A stretch of 64,000 nt of DNA, taken from NCBI RefSeq assembly GCF_000760735.1, contig NZ_JMEX01000005.1, positions 1-64,000 on the forward strand, in the 5' to 3' direction. A model generated the notes under the pieces. It did no database searches, was not told where the DNA came from, and saw nothing but the letters and a program-made list of their open reading frames with translations. This stretch comes from Rhodococcoides fascians A44A. GTDB taxonomy: Bacteria > Actinomycetota > Actinomycetes > Mycobacteriales > Mycobacteriaceae. A program made the position numbers and the translations under genes. This document shows, one piece after another, positions 47,997-56,762 of this stretch; position 1 is the stretch's first letter, and every line of letters begins with the position of its first letter.

Positions 47997-48491
47997 ATGA
48001 CAATCGACGACGACCGTACGGCCGGTATCTCCAAAGTGACCGAGCTCCTGAAGGATTCGAAGCTGTGCATGTTCACCACACACGGCCGTGACGGACACCT
48101 GCTGTCCCGTCCAATGGCACTGCAGGAGCACGACTTCGACGGTTCGCTGTGGTTCTTCGCGCGCAACGATTCGCGCAAGGTCGGCGACGTTCGCGCGGAC
48201 AGTTCGGTGAATGTGTCGTTCCAGTCGGGGACAGCCTGGGTTTCCGTGTCCGGACGAGCAGAGATCGTTCTCGACGAGGCGAAGAAGAAGGAACTATGGA
48301 ATCAGGCGGCGGCAGCATGGTTCGACGACGGCCCTGAGTCTCCCGAGGTCGTTTTGATCTCTGTCGAAGCGGAGGGCGCGGAATACTGGTCAGCGCCGGG
48401 GTCCAAGGTATCGACCCTGCTCGCGTACGCCAAGTCCAGGATCACGGGCGACAAGCCGGATGTCGGCACGAACGACACCGTCGAAATGTAG
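47997..48491 (+). CDS. Pyridoxamine 5'-phosphate oxidase-like general stress protein
   Basis: 164 residues from ATG 47997; there is no clear ribosome site, so the mRNA may be leaderless. It has the split-barrel flavin-binding fold: KLCMFTTHGRDGHLLSRPMA, LWFFARNDSRKVGDVRADSS, VNVSFQSGTAWVSVSGRAEI and the family's C-terminal EAEYWSAPGSK-like segment (EGAEYWSAPGSKVSTLLAYA). It resembles the B. subtilis YdaG/GsiB-region 'general stress protein 26' family. It probably binds FMN or F420; the substrate is unknown. Confidence 0.88.
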   Translation: MTIDDDRTAGISKVTELLKDSKLCMFTTHGRDGHLLSRPMALQEHDFDGSLWFFARNDSRKVGDVRADSSVNVSFQSGTAWVSVSGRAEIVLDEAKKKELWNQAAAAWFDDGPESPEVVLISVEAEGAEYWSAPGSKVSTLLAYAKSRITGDKPDVGTNDTVEM

Positions 48492-48565
48492 AAACTGGCG
48501 CGCTGGAGGAGGGTAGGGTGGCGGCCTCTGGACGGTGCAGGCACGAATGGTGATCGAGGGTGTGC

Positions 48566-49495
48566 GTGAAGTATTACGAGATGTCCGCTGGCGGCCCGCG
48601 CGCGTCGAGCATCGTTCTCGGCCTGATGCGCATCGAAGCACTCGACAATGCGAGTATCGCGAAGCTCGTCGGGACCGCTCGCGATGCGGGTGTTTCGGTG
48701 TTCGACCACGCTGATATCTACGGCACAAGTCGACACGGATGCGAGCGTCGATTCGGAGACGCAGTGACATTCCTGCCCTCCGAACGCGAGCAGGTCGTCA
48801 TTCAGAGCAAGGTAGGGATCCGGGACGGGTTCTACGACTTCTCCAAGGCGCACATCCTCGACACCGTCGAGAAATCGCTCTCCGCGCTCCGTATGGATCA
48901 TCTCGACGTGCTGCTGTTGCACAGGCCGGACAGTCTGGTCGAGCCCAGCGAGGTCGCCGCTGCATTCGACGCTCTGCACTCGGCCGGAAAGGTGCGCAGT
49001 TTCGGCGTCTCCAACCACACACCCGGTCAAATTCAGTTGCTTGCCACCGAGGTGACGCAGCCGCTGATCATCGATCAGGTGCAACTGAGCCTCACCCATG
49101 CGCCGTTGATCGCTGCGGGTTTGGCGTCGAACATCGGTGGTCTCGACCAATCGATCGACCTGAGCAACGGCCTTCTGGATTACGCGCGCATCAACGACAT
49201 AGCCTTGCAAGCTTGGTCGCCCTTCCAAAGCGGCTACACAGGAAAGGTTTTCATCGGTGATCGCGACAACTACCCAGAACTGAACGACGCTCTCGACGAC
49301 CTCGCCCGCGATCACGGTGTGACTCCCACTTCCATTGCGACGGCATGGCTCACGCGTCACCCGGCGAAGATCCAAGTTGTCCTGGGGACGACCACGCCGA
49401 GTCGAGTAGCTGAAGCCGTGGCCGGGAGCGATATCAGTCTGAGCCGGGAAGAGTGGTATCGACTCTTCCGTGCTGCCGGATACCGCCTGCCTTGA
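48566..49495 (+). CDS. Aldo/keto reductase, YdhF type
   Basis: 309 residues; GTG 48566 is preferred since GAGGG lies 5-9 nt upstream, though GTG 48560 is in frame. AKR catalytic set: Asp/Tyr in VFDHADIYGTSRHG, Lys in VVIQSKVGIRDG, His in LLLHRPDSL. The later segments FGVSNHTPGQIQLL and LQAWSPFQSG are as in E. coli YdhF. A cytosolic NADPH-dependent carbonyl reductase. It is not similar in detail to the reductase at 30805, so this is a separate subfamily. Confidence 0.9.
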   Translation: MKYYEMSAGGPRASSIVLGLMRIEALDNASIAKLVGTARDAGVSVFDHADIYGTSRHGCERRFGDAVTFLPSEREQVVIQSKVGIRDGFYDFSKAHILDTVEKSLSALRMDHLDVLLLHRPDSLVEPSEVAAAFDALHSAGKVRSFGVSNHTPGQIQLLATEVTQPLIIDQVQLSLTHAPLIAAGLASNIGGLDQSIDLSNGLLDYARINDIALQAWSPFQSGYTGKVFIGDRDNYPELNDALDDLARDHGVTPTSIATAWLTRHPAKIQVVLGTTTPSRVAEAVAGSDISLSREEWYRLFRAAGYRLP

Positions 49496-49646
49496 CGGTC
49501 AGCGCCTGTTTGCTCGGATTCCTTTCAATCATCCTCGGATAACTGTGAGGTCGGGCAGTCCCAAAGGTGCAGTGGTCGAGAGGCAATGCGTCGATTCACT
49601 ACTTCTGCACACGTCGTCGCATCTGGGCGATAGGTAATCTGTGGGA

Positions 49647-49817
49647 ATGGCGGCTTACGAGGTTGGAGACGGGGTAACAACGACGGGTGGGCCCATGAGC
49701 GGTGTCTACGGCACTGTTGTCTGGTTCTACGAGGAGAAGAACCAGATCCTGGTTCGTTTCGGTGCTACTCAACAGATGTACTTCGCGCCCGACGAATTGA
49801 AGCGTTGGGGCGGGTAG
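49647..49817 (+). CDS. Small KOW/SH3-like protein, 56 residues
   Basis: ATG 49647 to TAG 49817. The peptide reads as a compact beta protein: YEVGDGVTTTGGPMSGVYGT, VVWFYEEKNQILVRFG and TQQMYFAPDELKRWGG. The GDxV...G...G.V pattern and the closing 'xYF.P..L' are those of KOW/SH3-like barrels of 50-60 residues. Codon use fits the host. It lies just upstream of the TerD-nuclease gene, but the palindrome and a gap separate them. Function unknown. Confidence 0.6.
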   Translation: MAAYEVGDGVTTTGGPMSGVYGTVVWFYEEKNQILVRFGATQQMYFAPDELKRWGG

Positions 49818-49861
49818 CGCCGGCGAGGCTGGAATCGTCGATCTTCGGAGCAGTCCTGGAG

Positions 49862-49877
49862 TCATTCGGTCGAATGA
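49862..49877. promoter_or_regulatory. TCATTCGGTCGAATGA palindrome upstream of TerD-nuclease gene
   Basis: 15 of 16 bases equal the perfect palindrome at 24673-24688, and the next two bases (AT) agree too. It ends 84 nt before GTG 49962, close to the 99 nt seen at the island TerD gene. Probably the same regulator binds both. Confidence 0.75.
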
Positions 49878-49961
49878 ATGTCTTTGGAGAGCGCCCGACC
49901 GTCCGGCGGACTGCATATTCTGAGACTTCGGAGTCTGTTTGTGCGACAGGAGCGATTGCGC

Positions 49962-51953
49962 GTGAGTTCACCTTTTCTGACCAAGGGCGAGAACGTCGCG
50001 TTACCGGCAGAGGTAACCGAACTGGATGTCATCGTGTCGTGGGTGGATCCGGACCGAGATCTCGATGCATCGGCTCTCCTCGTCGACGACAGCAACCGGG
50101 TTCGATCGGACTCCGACTTCGTGTTCTACAACCAGCCCGAGTCTGCCGATGCCGCAGTTCGATACTTGGGACGTAGCAGTACCGACGAGGGCAAGCAGGA
50201 GCGGATATCGATCCATCTCCACTCGCTTCCGGCGGACGTGCTCAAGGTTGTGATCGCGGGAAGTTCGGAGGGGCGCCCACTGAGCGACTTCGGAAAGCTG
50301 GCGCTGCAGGTCAGAGATAGATCCGGTTCGATTCTGGGTGAGTTCGTCACAGCCGATGCGACATCGGAGCATGCCCTCGTGTTCGGTGAGGTGTACCGCC
50401 GGGACGGCGTGTGGAAGCTTCGGGCGGTGGGCCAGGGGTGGGAGTCCGGACTTGCCGGTTTGGCGCAGGATTTCGGTGTCGACGTCGACGACGCTGATCG
50501 AACCGAACAGGTCGACGACGTCGTCGTGGTCGAAGTCGCAGATTCGCATGCGCAGGCCAGGACGGAAACGGGCGAGGTCGTCGAAGTCTCGATAGTCGAC
50601 GTAGATCCGCCCAAACGAGGCGTTCGAACGAAGAAGCCAGTGGCGAAGAAGGCGTCGCCGCCTCAATTCACTCTGGCGGGAGGGGAGGGGTGGCACACCG
50701 CCCGTTTGTTCTCCATCTCGGGTGTCGGCTCGGGTGAAGAGCAGGAGAAGCGGGCGACCTCCGCACTCATCGCAACGATGCAGGCGGTGCGTCCGTTCGC
50801 TCGCGCCATCTGTTCGCGCGCTGGGGCGCCGGCCGGTCCGTTCGAGGGGTACCTCGAGGTTCCCTTCGTCAAAGGTGATGGCAAGGTCATCCCCGACGGC
50901 GTCTTTCGGGTGTCCCGCGCCGGACACGTATGGACGGCACTGCTCGAGGTGAAGACCGGCACCGGCAAGTTGACGAAGGAGCAACTCGAGAACTATCTCG
51001 ACGTTGCCAAACGGCACAAGTACGAGGTCGTGCTCAGCGTGTCCAACGACATTCCGGCGTCGGTGGGCGAACTTCCGGTTCAGGTGAACAAGTTCAAGCT
51101 GAACAATGTTGCCTTGCGGCACATGTCCTGGTCCGAAGTTATTCACGAAGCTCGAATGTTGCTGTCACACGGCGATCTCACGGACTCACTGCAAGTTTGG
51201 ATCCTGAGCGAGTTCGTTCGATATCTGACTCATCCCAAGTCCGGCGCGACGGAGTTCGTGGACATGGGGCGTCACTGGGTCGCGGTGCGCGATTCGGTGT
51301 CGGCAGGCACGCTTCGTCCGAGCGACGCGAAGGCACTGTCGGTCGCCAACACATGGGCGTCGTTGTCACGGCATCTGGCGTTGCGTATGACAGCGGATCT
51401 GGGAGCAACGGTGAAGCATCACCTGCCCAGGAAACTCGGCAGCGACCCGCAGGCTCGGAACGAGTTCATCGTCAACCAACTCGCCGCTACCGGTTGTCTT
51501 GTTGCCACGCTCCGCATACCCGATGCAGCGGGTGACGTGACCGTCGAAGCGGATCTGCGTACCAACAAGATTCAGTGCAGTACGAGTATCGACGCCCCGG
51601 CCGACGGAACGTCTCTCCGACGCGCGTCGTGGTTGTTGAAACAATTGAAGGATGCGCCGGCGGACGTGCTCGTCGAGGCAGTGTTCGCCGATGTCAGCGA
51701 GGTATCGTGCGAAAACCTGGCGACCGTCCGCGCTGACACGAAATCACTGACTTCCGGGCGGGTCAGTGAACTGCGACGGTTCACCCTCACGTCACCCTCG
51801 AAGATGGGCAGCAAGCGGTCGGGAACTGCTGCGAGCTTCATCGGCAGTGTCACCGATGGGATAGATGCGTTCTACCGTGATGTGGTGCAACCGCTGAAGC
51901 CTTGGGTGCCGTCGGCGCCGGAATCGACCACGAGCACGGTCGATTCGGAGTGA
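49962..51953 (+). CDS. TerD domain fused to PD-(D/E)XK nuclease
   Basis: 663 residues from GTG 49962, with AGGAG 9 nt upstream, giving the family N-terminus FLTKGENVALPAE. TerD domain at 1-175: DSDFVFYNQPESADAAVRYL and GVWKLRAVGQGWESGLAGLA. A Val/Asp and Lys-rich linker follows (about 176-235). The nuclease-like domain has Asp312 in VIPDGVFRV and E329-x-K331 in TALLEVKTGTGKL, with Gln/Tyr in KEQLENYLDVAKRH. The remaining 290 residues are helical and unassigned. TerD-nuclease fusions have been linked to Ter-dependent stress and phage responses by comparative genomics. It lies outside the island but shares the island's palindrome. Confidence 0.85.
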   Translation: MSSPFLTKGENVALPAEVTELDVIVSWVDPDRDLDASALLVDDSNRVRSDSDFVFYNQPESADAAVRYLGRSSTDEGKQERISIHLHSLPADVLKVVIAGSSEGRPLSDFGKLALQVRDRSGSILGEFVTADATSEHALVFGEVYRRDGVWKLRAVGQGWESGLAGLAQDFGVDVDDADRTEQVDDVVVVEVADSHAQARTETGEVVEVSIVDVDPPKRGVRTKKPVAKKASPPQFTLAGGEGWHTARLFSISGVGSGEEQEKRATSALIATMQAVRPFARAICSRAGAPAGPFEGYLEVPFVKGDGKVIPDGVFRVSRAGHVWTALLEVKTGTGKLTKEQLENYLDVAKRHKYEVVLSVSNDIPASVGELPVQVNKFKLNNVALRHMSWSEVIHEARMLLSHGDLTDSLQVWILSEFVRYLTHPKSGATEFVDMGRHWVAVRDSVSAGTLRPSDAKALSVANTWASLSRHLALRMTADLGATVKHHLPRKLGSDPQARNEFIVNQLAATGCLVATLRIPDAAGDVTVEADLRTNKIQCSTSIDAPADGTSLRRASWLLKQLKDAPADVLVEAVFADVSEVSCENLATVRADTKSLTSGRVSELRRFTLTSPSKMGSKRSGTAASFIGSVTDGIDAFYRDVVQPLKPWVPSAPESTTSTVDSE

Positions 51954-52187
51954 GGATGCCAACCTCCGTGCTTCATAGCGGCGCATGGAGTGGAGCGAGA
52001 TGCAGTTCCCATCGCGCACTGGTAGCCCCAGCGTGATGCTCGAGCCCCACGACAACAGTCACCGTTCAAGCGAATTCGCTCCCGTAGTGCGGCGCCGGAA
52101 ACTGGGTGTCGGTATCCGGGTGCGGTCAGGGCAGCACTCCGGGTAATCCTGGATGTGCCGCCCTCGGGTAATTCGTACCGTTGTTCC

Positions 52188-52709
52188 ATGCGAACACGGG
52201 GCACCGAGCGAACGAAGGCTTCGACTGCAGCGTTCGCGGTTGCCGCCGGGGCCGGGGTGGTTCACGCGGTGGCAAGCATGTACTGGGCGCTCGGCGGGCG
52301 GTGGCAGCTCGAATCGGTCGGGGAGTGGGCCGTCCAGCTTTCGGTTGAACACCCGCTGACGACCGGGCTGGCGCTGGGGACGATCGCTGTCGTCAAGCTG
52401 GTTGCGGCGGTCGTGCCGTGGGTCGACGAGCGTCATCAGGGGCGCTTCCACCGCCCGTTGCGGGTGGTCGGTTGGGCGGGCGGATTCGTTCTGGTCGGGT
52501 GGGGCGGCATGTCGACCATCGCGGCAGGCGCGGTGCTGGCTGGACTGTTCACACCGAGCGGTGGATACAACGAGACGACAATGATCGGACACGCGATCGT
52601 GTGGGATCCGCTGTTCGCGCTGTGGGGAATCGCGTTGTTGACAGCGTTGGGTTTGACGCGCACCGCAGAATCATCGACTGCGGGCCTCGGCCGAGTGCGT
52701 CACCGCTGA
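52188..52709 (+). CDS. DUF3995 membrane protein
   Basis: 173 residues, ATG 52188. The DUF3995 signature AGVVHAVASMYWALGGRWQL is at the N-terminus; there are four hydrophobic segments, the others around ALGTIAVVKLVAAVVPWV, RVVGWAGGFVLVGWGGMSTI and PLFALWGIALLTALGL. A small inner-membrane protein of unknown function, common in actinobacteria. No ribosome site is seen, so it may be leaderless. An upstream in-frame start at 52155 is less likely. Confidence 0.82.
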   Translation: MRTRGTERTKASTAAFAVAAGAGVVHAVASMYWALGGRWQLESVGEWAVQLSVEHPLTTGLALGTIAVVKLVAAVVPWVDERHQGRFHRPLRVVGWAGGFVLVGWGGMSTIAAGAVLAGLFTPSGGYNETTMIGHAIVWDPLFALWGIALLTALGLTRTAESSTAGLGRVRHR

Positions 52710-52813
52710 AGCCGATCTGCGGACAAACCAATACCTGCAGCGACGGAATCCGAATACCCATCGAGAGGCATTCGACGTCGATGTCGGGGCCTGCTGACTG
52801 GAGGAGTGAGTTC

Positions 52814-53245
52814 ATGCGGGGCGACAGGAACCATCTCAGGCTCGTCGACGATGCACCCGAGGTGTCCGCGTCGGTCCCACGAAGCGGTGCGGCCAACGTG
52901 ATCGTAGTCCGAGCCGACAACGTTCGCCCAGGTCAGGTCTGCGAGGTGTTGCACGCGGGGGTGTTCGCACTGAGTCACCGCGTGGTGGTTCCCGAGGGTC
53001 ACACGGGCGTCACGATGTCGACCTTCGCGCTGGTGGAGGGCAACTACGAGGTTTCGTTGCGGATCGACGGCGTCGTATACCCGTGCGCCGGTCCAGAGTC
53101 GGTTCGTGTGGGCGAACGACGCACCGAGCCGACGACCGCGCCCTCCACGCCGAAGCCGTCGTACCCGAACATCCGTACCGCTGCTGTCGGTCCGCGCAGC
53201 CTGACCCGACCGCGGTCGGCACAGGTCACTGCGCACTCGCGCTGA
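52814..53245 (+). CDS. Hypothetical protein, 143 residues
   Basis: ATG 52814 with GGAG 8 nt upstream. No family is recognised. The middle (about 30-95) reads as beta strands: NVIVVRADNVRPGQVCEVLH, VFALSHRVVVPEGHTGVTMS, FALVEGNYEVSLRIDGVVYP, which suggests a small beta-sandwich. The tail is Thr/Pro/Arg-rich and probably disordered. There is no signal peptide. The upstream open frame to 52418 overlaps the DUF3995 gene and is rejected. Confidence 0.6.
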   Translation: MRGDRNHLRLVDDAPEVSASVPRSGAANVIVVRADNVRPGQVCEVLHAGVFALSHRVVVPEGHTGVTMSTFALVEGNYEVSLRIDGVVYPCAGPESVRVGERRTEPTTAPSTPKPSYPNIRTAAVGPRSLTRPRSAQVTAHSR

Positions 53246-53275
53246 GCACCCGTCGACTCGTCGTGGGTGCGGCGG

Positions 53276-54088
53276 TCACGTCGTCTTCACGGTGCCCCCA
53301 TCCACGATCACGTCGTGTCCCGTCATCGATGCAGCCGCGTCGGACACGACGAATCCGATGACGTCGGCTATCTCGGAGGCCGGCGCCAATCGGCCGGCCG
53401 GAATCCCACCGAGCGAGTCCATGAGAACAGTCATGCCCTCTTGCTCGTTCACATCGCGAGCCGCGGCTATCCGCCTGGCCAGATCGAGTGCGCCGTCGCT
53501 CTGAATCCCGCCGGGTGAGACCGTGTTGACGCGTATTCCACGAGGAGCGAGCTCGTTCGCGAGCCCCTTGCTGTACGTGCGCAACGCGGCTTTGGCAGCG
53601 GCATAACCCAGTGTCCCGTCGTACAACGGCATCCTGCCTTGTATCGACCCGACATGCACGATCGCACCCGCGCCGTTCGCGAACAGAAGTGGCACCAACG
53701 CTCTGTCGATGCGGACCGCTGCCAGCAGGTTGAGCGCGAGTTCGTCGTTCCAGTGAGCATCGGTCATCGTCGCGTGACCACCGCCCGGCGAGGAGGACCC
53801 GCCGGCAACGTGCACCACGATGTCGACTCCGCCCGCTTGCTTCGTTGCGCGAGCAATCTCGGCCGCCGATGTCGGATCTGTGACGTCGACCTGGATCGTG
53901 CCTGCCGCTCTGGTTTCGGGTGCAGCTGTACGGCCAACCGACAGCACAAGTGCCCCGGCGTCTGCGAGGCGATCGACGACCGCCGATCCAAGGCCTCTGG
54001 TCCCGCCGACCACAACGGCCCTTCGACCCTTCAGCGACAGGGTGGTCGGGTAGAAGGTATGTGTTTCCGGCGGCGTTGGTTCGTTCAT
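53276..54088 (-). CDS. Short-chain dehydrogenase/reductase
   Basis: 270 residues, ATG at 54088. Cofactor loop VVVGGTRGLGSAVVDRLADA (a GGTRGLG variant of TGxxxGxG), catalytic Ser in HVGSIQGRMP, YxxxK in LGYAAAKAALRTYSKGL, then RVNTVSPGGIQSDG. FabG-like NAD(P)-dependent oxidoreductase of unknown substrate. It is divergent from the acyl-CoA dehydrogenase 107 bp away. Confidence 0.88.
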   Translation of the reverse strand: MNEPTPPETHTFYPTTLSLKGRRAVVVGGTRGLGSAVVDRLADAGALVLSVGRTAAPETRAAGTIQVDVTDPTSAAEIARATKQAGGVDIVVHVAGGSSSPGGGHATMTDAHWNDELALNLLAAVRIDRALVPLLFANGAGAIVHVGSIQGRMPLYDGTLGYAAAKAALRTYSKGLANELAPRGIRVNTVSPGGIQSDGALDLARRIAAARDVNEQEGMTVLMDSLGGIPAGRLAPASEIADVIGFVVSDAAASMTGHDVIVDGGTVKTT

Positions 54089-54194
54089 GCTCCTACCATC
54101 CAGTCTCCCTGCACGGGAGAGTCAAGCTGTCAGTGCGAGCGAACCAGTCGCTTGGTGATTGCTGCAAAGTGGTGTCCGGGTCGATAGTGGGTGC

Positions 54195-55373
54195 ATGGAC
54201 ACCCTGAACCCGGATGTACCCGACGATGTCTTTTCCGATGTGCTGACGCAGATCTCGAAATTCGTGCGGTCACGCGTCGTACCGCGCGAAGTGGAGATCA
54301 TGAACGCTGATGCCGTACCGGATGATGTGCGGGCGCAGTGCGCGGAGATGGGCCTGTTCGGGTTCGCGATACCGCAGGAATGGGGCGGACTGGGTCTCAA
54401 CCTGATTCAGGATGTCGAAGTCGCGATGGAGCTCGGTTACACGTCGCTGGCCCTGCGGTCGATGTTCGGTACCAACAACGGGATTGCCGGGCAGGTTCTC
54501 GTCGGTTTCGGCACCGAGGAGCAGAAGGCGAAGTGGCTGCCGGGTATGGCAGCAGGCGACATCGTCGCCTCGTTTGCTCTGACCGAGGACGGTGCCGGTT
54601 CCAATCCTGCTGGGCTCGCGACCACGGCCAGAGACGACGGTTCGGGCTGGGTGATCAACGGCAACAAGCGGTACATCACCAACGCGCCGATCGCCGATAT
54701 GTTCGTCGTCTTCGCCAAGTTGGATCCGAAACCGGGGAGCGGTAACGGTATCGCAGTGTTCCTCGTCCCTGCCGACACTCCTGGAATCACCGTCGGGGCC
54801 AAGGACGCCAAGATGGGCCAGCAGGGATCGGGAACCGCGGACGTGACGTTCACCGACGTGAGGGCCCCGGCCGATTCGCTTGTCGGCGGAAACGGCGACA
54901 TCGGGTACAAAGCGGCGATGACGTCGTTGGCGCGCGGGCGAGTGCACATCGCCGCACTCGCCGTCGGTCAGGCACAACGTGCGCTCGACGAGTCGGTGTC
55001 TCACGCTGCGGTGTCGAGGCAAGGCGGTGAGCCGATCGGAAACTTTCAACTCGTGCAGGCGATGATCGCCGACCAGCAGGCAGGGGTCATGGCCGGCCGC
55101 GCCATGGTCAGGGAAGCAGCGAGGGCTTGGGTCGAGAAAACAGACCGACGCATCGCCCCCTCTGCCGTGAAACTCTTCTGTACCGAAATGGTCGGCAAGG
55201 TAGCCGATCTCGCGGTCCAGATCCACGGCGGTGCAGGCTACATGCGCGAGATACCGGTCGAACGGATCTACCGCGACGTGCGGTTGCTACGTCTCTACGA
55301 GGGTACGAGCGAGATACAGCGTTTGATCGTCGGCGGCGGGCTGATCCGAGCGGAACAGGAGCGGAATAAGTAG
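54195..55373 (+). CDS. Acyl-CoA dehydrogenase
   Basis: 392 residues, ATG 54195 (MDTLNPDVPDDVF). FAD/substrate motifs: FALTEDGAGSNPAGLAT, WVINGNKRYITNAPIADMF, and the catalytic-Glu region LYEGTSEIQRLIVGGGL near the C-terminus with QIHGGAGYMREIPVERIYRD. It catalyses alpha,beta-dehydrogenation of an acyl-CoA with electron transfer to ETF. The chain-length preference cannot be told. It stands alone, not in the leucine block farther right. Confidence 0.92.
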   Translation: MDTLNPDVPDDVFSDVLTQISKFVRSRVVPREVEIMNADAVPDDVRAQCAEMGLFGFAIPQEWGGLGLNLIQDVEVAMELGYTSLALRSMFGTNNGIAGQVLVGFGTEEQKAKWLPGMAAGDIVASFALTEDGAGSNPAGLATTARDDGSGWVINGNKRYITNAPIADMFVVFAKLDPKPGSGNGIAVFLVPADTPGITVGAKDAKMGQQGSGTADVTFTDVRAPADSLVGGNGDIGYKAAMTSLARGRVHIAALAVGQAQRALDESVSHAAVSRQGGEPIGNFQLVQAMIADQQAGVMAGRAMVREAARAWVEKTDRRIAPSAVKLFCTEMVGKVADLAVQIHGGAGYMREIPVERIYRDVRLLRLYEGTSEIQRLIVGGGLIRAEQERNK

Positions 55374-55415
55374 CTCGCAGGACGGACCGGACCCTGGGAT
55401 GTCGTTCTTCTCGCA

Positions 55416-55793
55416 CTATCCCCAGTTCTCGGCTTTGGTCAGGCAGAAGGGGTGACCGGACGGATCGAGCAGGACCCGCCAGGTTTCGCCGGGCTGGTCG
55501 TCGGGGAGGGTGGCGCCCAGGTCGACGGCCGCGCGTGCTGCGTCGTCGAGATCGGCCACGGCTAGATCGAAGTGAAACTGCTTGCTGCCGTGTTCGTTGG
55601 GCCACGTGGGCGGGGCATAGTCCTCGACTCGTCCGAACCCCAACGCGCTGCTGGGGCCCGCCAACATCGCGTAGTCCTTCTCGGAGTGGACGACGTCCCA
55701 TCCGAGCAGAGACGACCAGAAGGTCGCGTTGGCCTCGGGGTCAGCGCAGTCCAGTGTGACCATCTTCAGTGTTGCCACGGGCGTGGTGTTCAT
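55416..55793 (-). CDS. VOC/glyoxalase-fold small protein
   Basis: 125 residues, ATG at 55793 with GGAGAGAG upstream. Single VOC module: TLKMVTLDCADPEANATFWS, SLLGWDVV, the His in KQFHFDLAVADLDDAARAAV and the ending LLDPSGHPFCLTKAENWG. Close to the actinobacterial glyoxalase/bleomycin-resistance-like group whose function is mostly unknown. It is divergent from the AraC gene, with only about 50 bp between the starts. Confidence 0.85.
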   Translation of the reverse strand: MNTTPVATLKMVTLDCADPEANATFWSSLLGWDVVHSEKDYAMLAGPSSALGFGRVEDYAPPTWPNEHGSKQFHFDLAVADLDDAARAAVDLGATLPDDQPGETWRVLLDPSGHPFCLTKAENWG

Positions 55794-55842
55794 GTCTCTC
55801 TCCTGACGAACGGTGTCGTCACAGCCTCCTAGACTGCTCCAC

Positions 55843-56685
55843 GTGGCGGATAGGAAAAATGCGACAGCAACCACTGCGGGTGTTCTACGACCCGCTGAAC
55901 TCGCACGCCACGTCGAGCTCACTCGGCTTCCCTGCTCGGCTCCGTTGTCTCCGTGGATCGAGAACTACTGGCTTTTGCGCTGGGATCTGCCGTCCGGATC
56001 GACGTACGCCAGCTCGACGCTTCCGCACCCAGCATGCACCTTGAGCGTCGAACGCGGGCACCTTCGAGAAGGGGTGACCGATCCGGTGGTCGTGACGGGC
56101 GTACTCACTCGACGGTTCGACGTCCGACTGGCGCACTCCGGATGGGTGTTCGGGGCCAAGTTTCGTCCGGGAGGATTCGCGTCGTTCACCGGCACTCACG
56201 CCCGCACGTTGCGCGACGTGTTCGTCGCACCTCCCGTCGCGTTCTCGACGGAGACCGTCGGGTCGCTGGCAACTCTGGGTTCGCATCTCACGCCGGACGA
56301 GTGTCGATTGCACATGGACGCCGCACTCCGCCCGTACGTGCGGGGCGTCGAGCCGGACTACTCCACAGTTCTGGACATCATCGAGGTGATGCTGCACGAC
56401 CGCTCCCTCGTCCGAGTCCAGCAGGTCGAGGACCGGTGCGGGATCGCGACGAGGCGGCTGCAGCGACTTTTCGAGAAGCTCGTCGGCGCCACACCCAAGT
56501 GGGTACTGGCGCGCTATCGCATCCACGACGCGGTGACGGACCTGGACAACGGCTACTCCGGATCGCTTGCTGACCTCGCGGCTCGCTACGGCTGGTTCGA
56601 CCAAGCTCACTTCACGCGGGAGTTCACCGAACTCGTCGGCGTTCCGCCGGGAACCTATGCACAAGCACGACCGACTGAAACCTGA
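55843..56685 (+). CDS. AraC-family transcriptional regulator
   Basis: 280 residues with GTG 55843. A -10-like TAGACT ends 7 nt before it, so the transcript is probably leaderless; GTG 55813 is an alternative that would reach almost into the divergent gene. The N-terminal half is a DUF6597-like sensor (PLSPWIENYWLLRWDLPSG). The C-terminal AraC HTH has VEDRCGIATRRLQRLFEKLV and SLADLAARYGWFDQAHFTRE, then VGVPPGTYA. It may regulate the adjacent VOC gene or itself. Confidence 0.88.
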   Translation: MADRKNATATTAGVLRPAELARHVELTRLPCSAPLSPWIENYWLLRWDLPSGSTYASSTLPHPACTLSVERGHLREGVTDPVVVTGVLTRRFDVRLAHSGWVFGAKFRPGGFASFTGTHARTLRDVFVAPPVAFSTETVGSLATLGSHLTPDECRLHMDAALRPYVRGVEPDYSTVLDIIEVMLHDRSLVRVQQVEDRCGIATRRLQRLFEKLVGATPKWVLARYRIHDAVTDLDNGYSGSLADLAARYGWFDQAHFTREFTELVGVPPGTYAQARPTET

Positions 56686-56762
56686 CTGTCGGCGGTGAGG
56701 CGTCGAGCGCGTCGGGTGCGCAGATCCGAACCCTCGTTCTGGCGGCGTGATGGAATGGAGTG

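Noticed and set aside
52064-52075. Palindrome AGCGAATTCGCT downstream of the TerD-nuclease gene
   Set aside because: Only partly like the TCATTCG-N2-CGAATGA motif and not placed before a TerD or island gene; most likely chance.
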